Below, piece by piece: positions 25,451 through 33,939 of a stretch of 64,000 nucleotides of DNA. Source of the DNA: Actinoplanes couchii. Its GTDB lineage: Bacteria; Actinomycetota; Actinomycetes; Mycobacteriales; Micromonosporaceae. The position numbers and the translations under genes were made by a program. The stretch covers positions 1 through 64,000 of the forward strand of contig NZ_BOMG01000060.1 of NCBI RefSeq assembly GCF_016862075.1, given 5' to 3'. Within the stretch, counting starts at the first letter, position 1, and each line of letters starts with the position of its first letter. Under the pieces are notes generated by a model that saw only the letters and a list, made by a program, of their open reading frames with translations, searched no databases and had not been told where the DNA came from.

Positions 25451-27177
25451 CCCAGCAGATGCTCCCCGTGGCCACGTCCGCCGAGAGCCGGGCCTGGCTG
25501 GGCGCCGAACTCAAGGCCCGGTGCTGGTCCGGGCTGGTCACGCTCGGCGCCGGGCTGACGGCGGCCGGCGCGACGGTGGTTCCGGCGTACGCGCTGGGGC
25601 TGCTCGTGGACCGGATCCACGCCGGCGGTGACACCGCCGCCATCGTCCCGGTCGCCGTCACCGTGGTGGTCGCCTCGATCGTCGCGGGCGCGGCGACCGC
25701 GTGCGGCAACTACCTGATCAGCCGTCTCGGCTCGAACATCCTGGCCGGGCTGCGGGAACGCACCGTCGCCACCGCGCTGCGGCTGCCCGCGCAGATCCTC
25801 GACCGGGCCGGCCGCGGCGACCTGCTGGCCCGGGTCGGCGCCGACATCTCGGCGATCGACCGGGCGGTGGCCGACGTGCTGCCCGGCATGATCTCGGCGC
25901 TGCTGCTCGCGGTGATCAGCCTCGCCGCGATGCTCGGCATCGACTGGCGTCTCGGCCTGGCCGGCGCGGTCGCGGTGCCGCTCTACGTGCTCGGCCTGCG
26001 CTGGTACCTGCCGCGCGCCGCCCCGTCCTACGCCGCCGAGCGGGTCGCGATCGCCGACCGGTCCCAGCTGTTCGTGGAGAGCATGCAGGGCGCCGGCACG
26101 GTTCACACGTACCGCCTGGAGGACCGGCACCTGGACGGCATCGCCGGTGCGTCCGCGCACGCCCGGGACATCTCGATCCGGGTGTTCGCCCTCTACACCC
26201 GGTTCGTCGGGCGGATCAACCGGGCCGAGCTCGCCGGTCTGGCCGCGGTTCTGATCGCGGGCTTCTTTCTGGTACGCCACACCTCGGTCACCGTGGGTGA
26301 GGTGTCGGCGGCCGCCCTGCTCTTCCACCGGCTGTTCAACCCGCTCGCCATGCTGATGGTCACGTTCGACAAGGCCCAGGACGCGGGCGCCAGCCTGGCC
26401 CGGCTGGTCGGCGTGATCGGCATGGACGTCGAGGACCGTGGTTCCGCCGCGACGCCGTCCGGCCGGGACCTGCGGCTCGACGGCGTCACCTTCAGCTACG
26501 ACGGGACCACCCCGGTCCTGGACGGTGTCGACCTGCACGTCGCGCCCGGCGAGGTGGTCGCCCTGGTCGGGTCCACCGGCGCGGGCAAGACCACCGCCGC
26601 CTCGCTGGCCGCCGGCATCCTGCGCCCCGGCGCGGGCAGCGCCACCATCGGCGGGGTGCCGGTCGCCGACCTGCCCGCCGACACGATCGCCATCGTCAGC
26701 CAGGAGACGCACGTCTTCGCCGGGCCGCTCGCCGAGGACCTGCGGCTGGCCCGCCCCGGTGCCACCGACGAGCAGGTGATCGCGGCGCTGACCAGCGTCG
26801 GCGCGTACCCGTGGGTGCGGGAGCTGCCGGACGGCCTGGACACCGTCGTCGGCGACGGCGGGCATCAGCTGACCGCGGCCCGCGCCCAGCAGTTGGCGCT
26901 GGCCCGGGTGGTGCTGCTCGACCCCGGTGTGGTGGTGCTCGACGAGGCCACCGCGGAGGCCGGCAGCGCCGGGGCCCGGGACCTGGAGGAGGCTGCCACG
27001 GCGGCGTTGCGGGGGCGTACCGCGCTGGTGGTGGCCCATCGTCTGACCCAGGCGGCCGCCGCCGACCGGATCATCGTGATGGAACACGGCCGGATCGTCG
27101 AGAACGGTCCGCACGCCGACCTGGTGGCCGGTGACGGCCGGTACGCCCGGCTCTGGGCCGCGTGGGCGGCACGCTAG
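25447..27177 (+). CDS. ABC exporter subunit with intact Walker motifs but degenerate signature
   Basis: This 576-residue half-transporter has six membrane spans followed by a nucleotide domain with Walker A GSTGAGKTT, Q-loop IVSQETHVF, Walker B VVVLDEATAE and H-loop VVAHRL, all intact. Its signature is QLTAARAQQLALAR where LSGGQ is expected. Together with the upstream subunit the complex has one catalytic site (this Walker A/B plus the partner's LSGGQ) and one dead site. The start ATG overlaps the partner stop (ATGA). The 3' end overlaps the convergent gene by 4 bp. Confidence 0.9.
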   Translation: MTQQMLPVATSAESRAWLGAELKARCWSGLVTLGAGLTAAGATVVPAYALGLLVDRIHAGGDTAAIVPVAVTVVVASIVAGAATACGNYLISRLGSNILAGLRERTVATALRLPAQILDRAGRGDLLARVGADISAIDRAVADVLPGMISALLLAVISLAAMLGIDWRLGLAGAVAVPLYVLGLRWYLPRAAPSYAAERVAIADRSQLFVESMQGAGTVHTYRLEDRHLDGIAGASAHARDISIRVFALYTRFVGRINRAELAGLAAVLIAGFFLVRHTSVTVGEVSAAALLFHRLFNPLAMLMVTFDKAQDAGASLARLVGVIGMDVEDRGSAATPSGRDLRLDGVTFSYDGTTPVLDGVDLHVAPGEVVALVGSTGAGKTTAASLAAGILRPGAGSATIGGVPVADLPADTIAIVSQETHVFAGPLAEDLRLARPGATDEQVIAALTSVGAYPWVRELPDGLDTVVGDGGHQLTAARAQQLALARVVLLDPGVVVLDEATAEAGSAGARDLEEAATAALRGRTALVVAHRLTQAAAADRIIVMEHGRIVENGPHADLVAGDGRYARLWAAWAAR

Positions 27178-27773
27178 CCGTGCCGGATCAGGCGGGCCTC
27201 GATCATGTCGGTGACGGTCTGCCACGAGGACGCCATCAGCCCGCGGTCCAGCCGCCGCCACTCGGCGACGTGACTGCGGCGCGGCCCGTCACCGGCCCGC
27301 CGCAGGACGTCGTGCAGGTGATCGAGCGGCGAACCGGCACCGAGGTACGGGAAGATCTCCTCCATGTCCAGGGCGACCATCAGCTCGTTCGCCAGCACAC
27401 CGGCCTTGACGATCAGGTCGGGCAGCCAGTGCTCCGGGTCCATCTCCAGGTTCACCGGCGGGATGCCCAGGTCGTAGCGGTTCTCGTCGAGCAGCGGCAG
27501 GTGACCCCGGGTCATCCAGGCGGCCAGCTCGGCCCACCCCGGAACCGCCCGTAGATCGTGTGCCGGGCCGGTCAGCGCGAACGCGGTGGCGTGCTCCGGC
27601 CGCGGCATCAGCGGCAGCCGCCCGGCGGAGCTGGCGAACACCGGGTCGAGCCAGCCGTCGGCCTCCGGCACCCGCAGCCGCACGGTGTAACCGCTGCGGT
27701 CACCCATGGTCACCTCGACCAGTTGCACCGGGAAGGTCGCGGGCAGCCAGCCGGGCTGATTCGTCACCGTCAC
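27174..27773 (-). CDS. Uncharacterised soluble protein
   Basis: This is a 199-residue protein without signal or membrane segment. It has beta-rich N-terminal 60 residues (PVQLVEVTMGDRSGYTVRLRV), then ELAAWMTRGHLPLLDENRYDL, PPVNLEMDPEHWLPDL and a helical end with SSWQTVTDMIEARL. I do not recognise the family. The GTG start at 27773 is 29 bp from the divergent SnoaL-like gene. ATG 27705 would remove the first 22 residues. Its tail overlaps the ABC exporter gene by 4 bp. Confidence 0.6.
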   Translation of the reverse strand: MTVTNQPGWLPATFPVQLVEVTMGDRSGYTVRLRVPEADGWLDPVFASSAGRLPLMPRPEHATAFALTGPAHDLRAVPGWAELAAWMTRGHLPLLDENRYDLGIPPVNLEMDPEHWLPDLIVKAGVLANELMVALDMEEIFPYLGAGSPLDHLHDVLRRAGDGPRRSHVAEWRRLDRGLMASSWQTVTDMIEARLIRHG

Positions 27774-27790
27774 GCCCGCGAATCTATCGC

Positions 27791-27796
27791 TAGGGT
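27791..27796 (+). promoter_or_regulatory. Probable leaderless -10 element
   Basis: TAGGGT ends 6 nt before the ATG at 27803, and no ribosome binding site is present in the 29-bp divergent gap. Confidence 0.45.
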
Positions 27797-27802
27797 GCTC
27801 GT

Positions 27803-28195
27803 ATGACGGATCTCGCGGCGATCGACGACCTGGTCCACACGTTCTTCGCCGCGTTCGTCTCCGGCGGCGACTCCACCGCGTCCCTGCACCGGGTGCTGCT
27901 TCCCGAGGCGCTGATCATCCGGGCGGGCGGCGAACCGGCGATCTACGGCGTGGACTCGTTCATCGCACCCCGGCGGGAGCTGCTGACCGGCGGCCGGCTG
28001 ACCGGCTTCCGGGAGTGGGAGGTCTCCGCCCGCACCGAGATCTTCGGCGACATCGCCCAGCGCGCCAGCCGCTACGCCAAGTCCGGCGTCCTCGACGGCA
28101 CCGCGTTCACCGGCGAGGGCTCAAAGATCTTCCATTTCCTGCGTACGCCCACCGGCTGGCGGATCAGCGCGGTCTCCTGGCACGACGACCGGTAG
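27803..28195 (+). CDS. SnoaL/DUF4440-like NTF2-fold protein
   Basis: This 130-residue protein of the NTF2-like fold has an N-terminal helix LAAIDDLVHTFFAAFVSGG, ALIIRAGGEPAIYGVDSFIAPRRELL, and the terminal strands SKIFHFLRTPTGWRISAVSWHDD. Such proteins bind or convert small hydrophobic ligands, and many have no known activity. The last 25 bp of the gene are the apparent parent of a 30-bp tandem array just downstream. The gene's 3' end overlaps the convergent histidine kinase gene by 75 bp, an overlap created by that array. Confidence 0.75.
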   Translation: MTDLAAIDDLVHTFFAAFVSGGDSTASLHRVLLPEALIIRAGGEPAIYGVDSFIAPRRELLTGGRLTGFREWEVSARTEIFGDIAQRASRYAKSGVLDGTAFTGEGSKIFHFLRTPTGWRISAVSWHDDR

Positions 28196-29983
28196 GGCCA
28201 GCCCTCCTGGCCCGGCGGCCGGTGGCAGCAGCCCTCCTGGCGCGACGGCCGGTGGCAGCAGCCTTCCTGGCGCGACGGCCGGTAGCAGCAGCCGGAACAC
28301 CGAACCGGCGCCGGGGGTGCTCCGGGCCGTCAGATCGCCGCCGTGGGCGCGGGCCAGCGTCCGGGCGATCGGCAGGCCCAGGCCGCTGCCCCCGGTGACC
28401 CGGCTGCGGGACGCGTCGCCGCGCCAGAACCGGTCGAAGATCCGGGGCAGCTCGTCCGGCGGGATGCCGCTGCCGGTGTCCTGCACCTCGGCGCCGTCCG
28501 GGAGCGGGCGCAGCGTGACGGTGCCGCCGGCCGGGGTGTGCCGGACCGCGTTGGTGACCAGGTTGCCGAGGATCTGGCGCAGCCGGTCCGGGTCGGCGGT
28601 GACCGGCACCGGCGGCGACTCCGGGACGGCCAGGGTCACGCCGGCCTGCGCGGCCGGTCCGCGGTGCGCGTCGGCGACCTGGCGCAGCACCTCGGCCATG
28701 TCGCAGCCGGCCGGGCGCAGACGCAGGTCACCGGCGTCCGCGGCGGCCAGGTCCCGCAGATCGTTGATCACCCGCTGCAGCAGCACCGCCTCGTCCAGGA
28801 GCAGGTCGACGAGCGGGCGGTCGATCGGGGTCAGACCGTCCTGGGCGGCCTCCAGCCAGCTGCGCATGGTGGTCAGCGGGGTGCGCAGCTCGTGCGCCAC
28901 GTCGCTGATCATCTCGCGGCGGCGCCGTTCCACCGCGAGCCGGCGCGACTCCAGGTCGTGCAGCGCGGCGGCGAGGTGGCCGATCTCGTCCCGGCGGCCG
29001 TCCGGCGGGACCGGGAACTCACCGGCGGTGACGGCCGCCTCGGTCAGCCGGCTCAGCGGCCGGACCAGCCGGCGCCCGGCCAGCACGGTGATCAGTATCG
29101 CGGCGGCCAGGACACCGGTGGTCACGATCGCGATCCGGGTCAGGTTGCCCCGGGACAGGTCGTAGGCGGGCGGCGTGGCGGTGTCGGTGTCGGTGACGAA
29201 GAGCAACACCACCGGGGCGACGTACGGCCGGAGCTGCGCCTGTCGGGCCTGGAACGCGCAGTCCCGCAGCCGCTGCCCGCGAGCCGGAGCGTCCTCGGTG
29301 AATCCGAAACCGGCCGGCTCGAACCAGATCTCCCGGGCGCCCGCGGTCAGACCGGCGCACCGGGCGGTGGCGGCCGTCAACTCGCGCAGCGGGCCGGTCT
29401 CGGTCGGCGTCAGGCGTACCGGAAATTCGCAGGTCCCGGAATTCTCGTCACGGACCACCGCCCGGCCACTGGGCAGCGTGACGACCGGTCGTTCGAAGCC
29501 CTTGCTGCGCAGGCACAACATCTGGGTCAGCGTCCGCTCCTGCGAATACTCGGCCTCGGCGGCGGTCAGGCGGTAGGGGCCGACCGCGCGCGGATCGATC
29601 CGTTCGGTGCCGCCGGTGATGCTCAGCTCCACGTTCAGCGGGTCGATCAGCGCCGACGGCCGGGCGTCCCGCAGCGACGGGCCCGGCGCGGTCTCCGCGA
29701 TCAGGGTGCCGTCCCCGGCCAGCAGCGTGAACCGCCGGTCGGTGCGGCCGGTGTGCAGCAGTGCCGCCACCCCGTCCCAGTTGGAGTGGGTGGCCGCGTG
29801 CCCGAGCAGCAGGTCGTAGAGCGCGCGGTCGTCGGCCAGCTCCTGGCCCTGCTCCTGGCGCAGCGTCCGGGTGGTGGTCTGCACGGCCAGCCAGGCGGTG
29901 GCCGCGATGGCGCAGACCGCGATCACCGTCGAGGTGGCGAGCAGCCGGACCACCAGGCTGCGCCGCCAGACGGTCACCCGCAC
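28121..29983 (-). CDS. Two-component sensor histidine kinase with repeat-extended tail
   Basis: This 620-residue membrane kinase has a transmembrane segment at 10-33, a 250-residue extracytoplasmic sensor region with four or so Cys, a second segment at about 283-302, a HAMP linker, a phosphoacceptor box ISDVAHELRTPL (His364) and an HATPase domain (NLVTNAVRHTPAGG, GSGIPPDELPRIFDRFWRG, GGSGLGLPIARTLARAHGG). The kinase should end near RLLLP. Here about 57 extra residues follow, including four copies of LLPPAVAPGG, read from the complement of a 30-bp array. Its start overlaps the response regulator stop by 10 bp. Confidence 0.9.
   Translation of the reverse strand: MRVTVWRRSLVVRLLATSTVIAVCAIAATAWLAVQTTTRTLRQEQGQELADDRALYDLLLGHAATHSNWDGVAALLHTGRTDRRFTLLAGDGTLIAETAPGPSLRDARPSALIDPLNVELSITGGTERIDPRAVGPYRLTAAEAEYSQERTLTQMLCLRSKGFERPVVTLPSGRAVVRDENSGTCEFPVRLTPTETGPLRELTAATARCAGLTAGAREIWFEPAGFGFTEDAPARGQRLRDCAFQARQAQLRPYVAPVVLLFVTDTDTATPPAYDLSRGNLTRIAIVTTGVLAAAILITVLAGRRLVRPLSRLTEAAVTAGEFPVPPDGRRDEIGHLAAALHDLESRRLAVERRRREMISDVAHELRTPLTTMRSWLEAAQDGLTPIDRPLVDLLLDEAVLLQRVINDLRDLAAADAGDLRLRPAGCDMAEVLRQVADAHRGPAAQAGVTLAVPESPPVPVTADPDRLRQILGNLVTNAVRHTPAGGTVTLRPLPDGAEVQDTGSGIPPDELPRIFDRFWRGDASRSRVTGGSGLGLPIARTLARAHGGDLTARSTPGAGSVFRLLLPAVAPGRLLPPAVAPGGLLPPAAGPGGLALPVVVPGDRADPPAGGRTQEMEDL
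28171..28290. repeat. 30-bp tandem array, 4 copies
   Basis: Four head-to-tail units start at 28171, 28201, 28231 and 28261. The first is the end of the SnoaL-like gene including its TAG stop, with core CTCCTGGCACGACGACCGGT. The later units read CTCCTGGCGCGACGGCCGGT and lack the stop. On the minus strand they encode the Leu/Pro/Ala/Gly-rich tail of the histidine kinase. Confidence 0.9.
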
Positions 29984-30648
29984 AGCTTGTACCCGACGCC
30001 GTAGACGGCCAGCAGCCGCCGGGGCCGCCGCGGATTCTCCTCGATCTTGCGGCGCAGGTTCTTCACGTGCGAGTCGATGGTGCGCTCGGTTGACTCCCGG
30101 TCCTGCCCGGCGGTGTGCCCCAGCAGTTGCGCCCGGCTGAACACCCGGCCCGGCACGTCGGCGAGCGCGGCCAGGATGCCGAACTCGTCCGGGGTGCAGG
30201 GGATCTCCCGGCCGTCCAGGTGGACCTGGTGCCGGTCCAGGTCCACGGTCAGCCCGCCGGCCCGGCGGACGTTGCGGGGCGTCACCGGGGCGCGGCGCAG
30301 CAGGGTGCGGATCCGGCCCATCAACTGCCGGGGGCTGTACGGCTTGGTCACGTAGTCGTCGGCGCCGGTGTCCAGGCCCAGCAGCACGTCGTCGTCCTCG
30401 CCGAGCGCGGTGAGCATCAGGATCGGCACGTCGGAGCGGGCCCGGATCAGCCGGCAGGCGGACACGCCGTCCAGGGCGGGCATCAGGACGTCCAGGACCA
30501 CCAGATCGATGCCGCCGGCCCGTACCGTGGCGACCGCCTGATCACCGTCGGTGACCATGGTGGGGCGGTGGCCCTCGGCCTCCAGGTACCGGCGCAGCAC
30601 CTCGGCCTGTCTCGGGTCGTCCTCGGCCACCAGCACGTTCGCGCACAT
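29974..30648 (-). CDS. OmpR-family response regulator
   Basis: This 224-residue regulator has a receiver domain with acidic pair Asp10/Asp11, phosphoacceptor Asp53 (VVLDVLMPALDG), Thr80 and Lys102 (TKPYSP). The C-terminal winged helix contains FGILAALADVPGRVFSRAQLL, the recognition helix STERTIDSHVKNLRRKIEE and the wing LLAVYGVGYKL. It is the partner of the overlapping downstream kinase. Its divergent neighbour is the secreted peptidase-like gene at 30739, a plausible target because the gap is only 90 bp. Confidence 0.93.
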   Translation of the reverse strand: MCANVLVAEDDPRQAEVLRRYLEAEGHRPTMVTDGDQAVATVRAGGIDLVVLDVLMPALDGVSACRLIRARSDVPILMLTALGEDDDVLLGLDTGADDYVTKPYSPRQLMGRIRTLLRRAPVTPRNVRRAGGLTVDLDRHQVHLDGREIPCTPDEFGILAALADVPGRVFSRAQLLGHTAGQDRESTERTIDSHVKNLRRKIEENPRRPRRLLAVYGVGYKLCG

Positions 30649-30738
30649 GGCTGGTGATCGTAAGCGGTCTGATCCCGGGCGCGGCTCACACCTTCGCGCA
30701 CACAGGTTTCACACAATCCGCCGCGATGATCGTCGGAC

Positions 30739-31827
30739 ATGTCGAAAGTGTGGGCCGTTCTCCTCGCGGCCGTTCTCCTGGTTCTGTCTCCCGGTCCGGC
30801 TTCGGCGGCGTCTTTCGCGGCGCCCTCTGCGGCGTCTTTCGCGGCGCCCTCCGTGGCGTCCCTCGCGGCGTCCTCCGTGGCGTCTTTCACGGCGTCCTCC
30901 GTGGCGTCCTTTGCGGCTCCGGAACCCGACGGTGCTCTGTCGGAGCTTCTGGAGACCACCAATCGGCGGTACGTGGACGCCAAGGGAGCCGTCCAGGTGT
31001 CGCGGAAGAACCAGCGGGTGTACGCGGATCGTCTGCGTGCTGCCGAGTCCCGGCGGGATGTGCTGATTCCCGAGGTCAACTCGATCGCACGGCAGCAGTA
31101 CCAGATCGGTGACCTGGGGGCGCTCGGGTTCCTGCTGTCCTCGTCGTCCTCTGACGCCTTCTGGACCAGAGCGGTGTCGCTGGAGGAGATCAACCGGCTG
31201 CACGACGGGAAACTGCGGGAGCTGGACGAGGCCATTCGTACCGTCGCGGTGCAGAAGAAACGGATCGAGGCGGAACTCCGCAACGAACAGAATCAACTGG
31301 CCGTACTGGAGAACCAGAAAAAGGTGGCTGCCAAACAACTCGATCTGCTCGGTGGTGGCACCGGGATCAACCCCAGCCTCAGCAGCGGATTTGTCGACGC
31401 CACCTCGGCCCGGGCCGCCGCCGCCCCGCGCAACGCCAGCGGCGGATTCTCACCCGAAGGCTGCACCGAGTCGGACGACACCACCAGCGGGTGCGTCACC
31501 AAACGGACCAAGCACATGTACCAGGAGGTGCGGAAAGCCGGTTTCAAGCGGTTCGTCGGCTGCCATCGCAACGGCGGGCCGTTCGAACATCCGAAAGGCC
31601 GGGCGTGCGACTGGTCGCTGCAGAAGAGCGGCTTCTCGTCGGCACACAACGACGACATGCGGCGGTACGGCAACGACCTGACCGCCTTCCTGGTCCGCAA
31701 CGCCGACCGGCTCGGGATCTACTACGTGATCTGGTACAAGCAGATCTGGTTCCTGGCGGGCGAAGGCTGGCACTCCTATTCGGGCCCCAGCGATCACACC
31801 GACCACGTCCACGTGTCGATGCACTGA
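30739..31827 (+). CDS. Secreted coiled-coil protein with C-terminal M15-like peptidase domain
   Basis: This 362-residue exported protein has a signal peptide at 1-23 (cleavage near ASA), then five 8-residue repeats of the ASFAAPSV type (24-63), a long coiled coil (about 65-210, rich in E, R, K, Q and L) and a C-terminal domain (about 245-362). That domain has FEHPKGRACDWSLQ and SDHTDHVHVSMH, the metal-ligand layout (His, Asp, His) of the ARB-07466/M15-like family seen in actinobacterial wall enzymes. The architecture resembles coiled-coil wall hydrolases such as RipA-type proteins. It is divergent from the two-component system that may control it. Confidence 0.85.
   Translation: MSKVWAVLLAAVLLVLSPGPASAASFAAPSAASFAAPSVASLAASSVASFTASSVASFAAPEPDGALSELLETTNRRYVDAKGAVQVSRKNQRVYADRLRAAESRRDVLIPEVNSIARQQYQIGDLGALGFLLSSSSSDAFWTRAVSLEEINRLHDGKLRELDEAIRTVAVQKKRIEAELRNEQNQLAVLENQKKVAAKQLDLLGGGTGINPSLSSGFVDATSARAAAAPRNASGGFSPEGCTESDDTTSGCVTKRTKHMYQEVRKAGFKRFVGCHRNGGPFEHPKGRACDWSLQKSGFSSAHNDDMRRYGNDLTAFLVRNADRLGIYYVIWYKQIWFLAGEGWHSYSGPSDHTDHVHVSMH
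30808..30927 (+). repeat. 24-bp in-frame tandem array, 5 copies
   Basis: Five units of eight codons begin at 30808, 30832, 30856, 30880 and 30904 and encode ASFAAPSA, ASFAAPSV, ASLAASSV, ASFTASSV and ASFAAPEP. The array lies directly after the signal peptide cleavage region of the secreted peptidase-like protein. Confidence 0.92.
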
Positions 31828-32121
31828 TTCCCCGAGAACTCACCGTTCGGCATCGCGTCCCCGGTTCGCCGTCGCGTTCGCGGTTGGCATCGCGTTCGGT
31901 TCGCGTCCGTCCGTCCGGTTCGCGCTCGCTGTTCGGCGCCGCGTTCGGTTCGCGTCCGCCGTTCGGTTCACGCTCGCAGCTCGGTCCTCTCACGCTTGCC
32001 GTTCGGTCCGCTCGTTTCCCCGGCTCTCACCTGCCAATGGGGCCCGCGTTACTGATTCAGGCCACGGTCGTCCCTTGTTCGGGTTCCTGGCTCGATCCGC
32101 GATCTGCCGCGGGTCAGAGGG
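31828..32121. repeat. Non-coding gap with two degenerate ~48-bp repeats
   Basis: No gene is supported between the peptidase-like gene and rhaB. Two long units, 31892-31940 and 31941-31988, both start with GCGTTCGGTTCGCGTCCG and share most of the remaining sequence. Shorter pieces of the same TTCGGTTCGCG theme recur from about 31850 to 32010. The array separates two convergent gene ends. Confidence 0.75.
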
Positions 32122-33939
32122 TCATCGTGAATCGTGTCGATGGGCGGCCTCCTCCCACGCTGCCGTGTCGATCGGCTCGTAGCGGGTGGGTGGAGAACTG
32201 GCCTCGACCACCCGCGAGATCTCGCCGGGACCGGCAAGCTCGCCAAGGCTGGCCAGTTGAACCGCGGCGTTGCCGAGGGCGGTGCCCTCAGCGGCCCAGC
32301 AGGTCACCGGACGACCCGTCGCGGAAGCGGTGGCCTGCTGCAGAACCCGGTTGGCGACACCACCGCCGACCACCGCGACCGCCTTGATCGTCGTACCGGT
32401 GACCGCCTCGATGTCACGGACCGTTCGCCGGTACGCCAAGGCCAGCGAGTCGACGACCACCCGGGTGACCTGCCCGATCGTCTCCGGAACCGGCATCCCG
32501 TTACGGGCGCACGCCGCACGGATGCGCGCGGGCATGTCACCGGAGGCGAGGAACTCACCGGAGTCCACATCGACACAGGCCCGCAACGGCTGTTCACGGC
32601 CGGCCAGTTCGGCAAGCTCGGCGTACCCGATCTCGGTGCCCTCAGCGATCCACTGCCGACGGCACTCCTGCAGCAGCCAGAGCCCGGCGATGTCCCGCAA
32701 CACCCGGACCCCACCGGCGTAGCTGCCCTCGTTGGTGAGGTTGGCCCGCTGCGCGGCGGCGGAGATGACCGGACGGTCGAGCAGCACCCCGGCCAGCGAC
32801 CAGGTGCCCGACGAGATGAACATCGTGGACGAGTCGAGGTCCGGAATGGCGACGATCGCACTCGCCGTGTCGTGCGCCGCCGGAGCCGTCACCCGGGTCC
32901 GGCCGAGACCCGCCGTCGGCGAGTCCAGCAGCAACGGCCCGACATCGGTACCGGCCGGAACCACTTCGGGAAACAGATGCGCCGGAATACCGACCCGCTC
33001 CGCCAGCGCGGTAGCCCACGTGCCCCGGGCGATGTCGAAGAGCCCACTGGTGGTGGCAGCGGTGTACTCGGTGACCAGACTCCCGCTGAGCCGATGATGA
33101 AACAGGTCCGGAATCATCAACAGCCGCTCAGCCCTGTCGAGCAACTCAGGCCGAACCCGAACATCATGAATCAGCGAGTACACACCATTGATCTCATGAA
33201 CCTGAGCCCCGGTAGCCCGATAGAAGAGATCAGGCCCCCACTCCCGCATAGCGGCCTCAAAAGCCGTATGCCGCAACGGATCACGATAGGTCGGCGGCGC
33301 CTCGACAAGCACCTCACCCCGGCCCAGCCGCTCACCGAGCACGGACATCTCAGCCGGGGTCAGTCGCTCGCCGAGCGCGGACATCTCACCCCGGGCCAGT
33401 CGCTCGCCGAGCGCGGACATCTCGGCCCGGGTCAGCCGGTCGCTGAGTGCGGACATCTCAGCCGGGGTCAGCCGGTCGCCGAGCGCGGTGATCTCAGCCC
33501 GCGACAGCCGGTCGCCGAGCGCGGATAACTCGGGCCGGGGCGACCGATCACCCGTACCGGGCCTCCCGGTCCTGCGCAGCGGGTCGTCGGCCGCGTGCAT
33601 TCCGGCCCTGGGACGCCGGCCGCCCGCGGCGGCCCTTTCCACCTGTGGCAGGCGGCTGCCTGGTGCGAGCGCGCCGTCGCCGGCCCGGAGCAGGCCGTAG
33701 TCGACGCCCCAACTGTCGACGCCGACCGATGCCACCTCGGCCCGGGTGCCGAGTTCGAGCAGCCCGGACCGAATGTCGGACCAGAGCGCCTCGATGTCCC
33801 ACCGGGGGCGCCCGGCCACGTCGATGGTCCGGTTGGCGAATCGGTTCACCACATCGATCTCGATACGCCGGCCGTCGAAGCGGGCGTGGGTGACCCGGCC
33901 GCTCTCCGCGCCCAGGTCGATCGCGGCGACTCCGGTCAT
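32122..33939 (-). CDS. rhaB: L-rhamnulokinase with a large repeat insertion
   Basis: This FGGY kinase phosphorylates L-rhamnulose at C1. Characteristic RhaB segments are VAAIDLGAESGRV, SVGVDSWGVDYGLL, PTYRDPLR, NGVYSLIHD, HDTASAIVAIP, SSGTWSLAGV, NEGSYAGGVRVLRDIAGLWLLQECR and AVVGGGVANRVLQQ. The protein is 605 residues against about 480-490 usual. The excess is an insertion of about 120 residues between YGLL and PTYRDP, of which 72 are six 12-residue repeats. Outside it, the motifs look intact. The ATG at 33939 overlaps the DeoR gene stop by 4 bp; longer starts lie inside that gene. It is the last gene of the minus-strand rhamnose operon. Confidence 0.93.
   Translation of the reverse strand: MTGVAAIDLGAESGRVTHARFDGRRIEIDVVNRFANRTIDVAGRPRWDIEALWSDIRSGLLELGTRAEVASVGVDSWGVDYGLLRAGDGALAPGSRLPQVERAAAGGRRPRAGMHAADDPLRRTGRPGTGDRSPRPELSALGDRLSRAEITALGDRLTPAEMSALSDRLTRAEMSALGERLARGEMSALGERLTPAEMSVLGERLGRGEVLVEAPPTYRDPLRHTAFEAAMREWGPDLFYRATGAQVHEINGVYSLIHDVRVRPELLDRAERLLMIPDLFHHRLSGSLVTEYTAATTSGLFDIARGTWATALAERVGIPAHLFPEVVPAGTDVGPLLLDSPTAGLGRTRVTAPAAHDTASAIVAIPDLDSSTMFISSGTWSLAGVLLDRPVISAAAQRANLTNEGSYAGGVRVLRDIAGLWLLQECRRQWIAEGTEIGYAELAELAGREQPLRACVDVDSGEFLASGDMPARIRAACARNGMPVPETIGQVTRVVVDSLALAYRRTVRDIEAVTGTTIKAVAVVGGGVANRVLQQATASATGRPVTCWAAEGTALGNAAVQLASLGELAGPGEISRVVEASSPPTRYEPIDTAAWEEAAHRHDSR
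33310..33525 (-). repeat. 36-bp in-frame tandem array inside rhaB, 6 copies
   Basis: Six contiguous 12-codon units encode variants of SALGERLTPAEM (for example SALGDRLSRAEI, SALSDRLTRAEM, SVLGERLGRGEV). The predicted polypeptide is amphipathic and helical. The units cover residues 139-210 of the kinase, in the loop just before the conserved TYRDPLR segment. Confidence 0.95.

Noticed and set aside
23069..27261. Long antisense frames opposite the ABC exporter genes and frames fused into the ATPase upstream
   Set aside because: The plus-strand genes carry complete exporter motifs and overlapping starts; the antisense frames have shadow composition.
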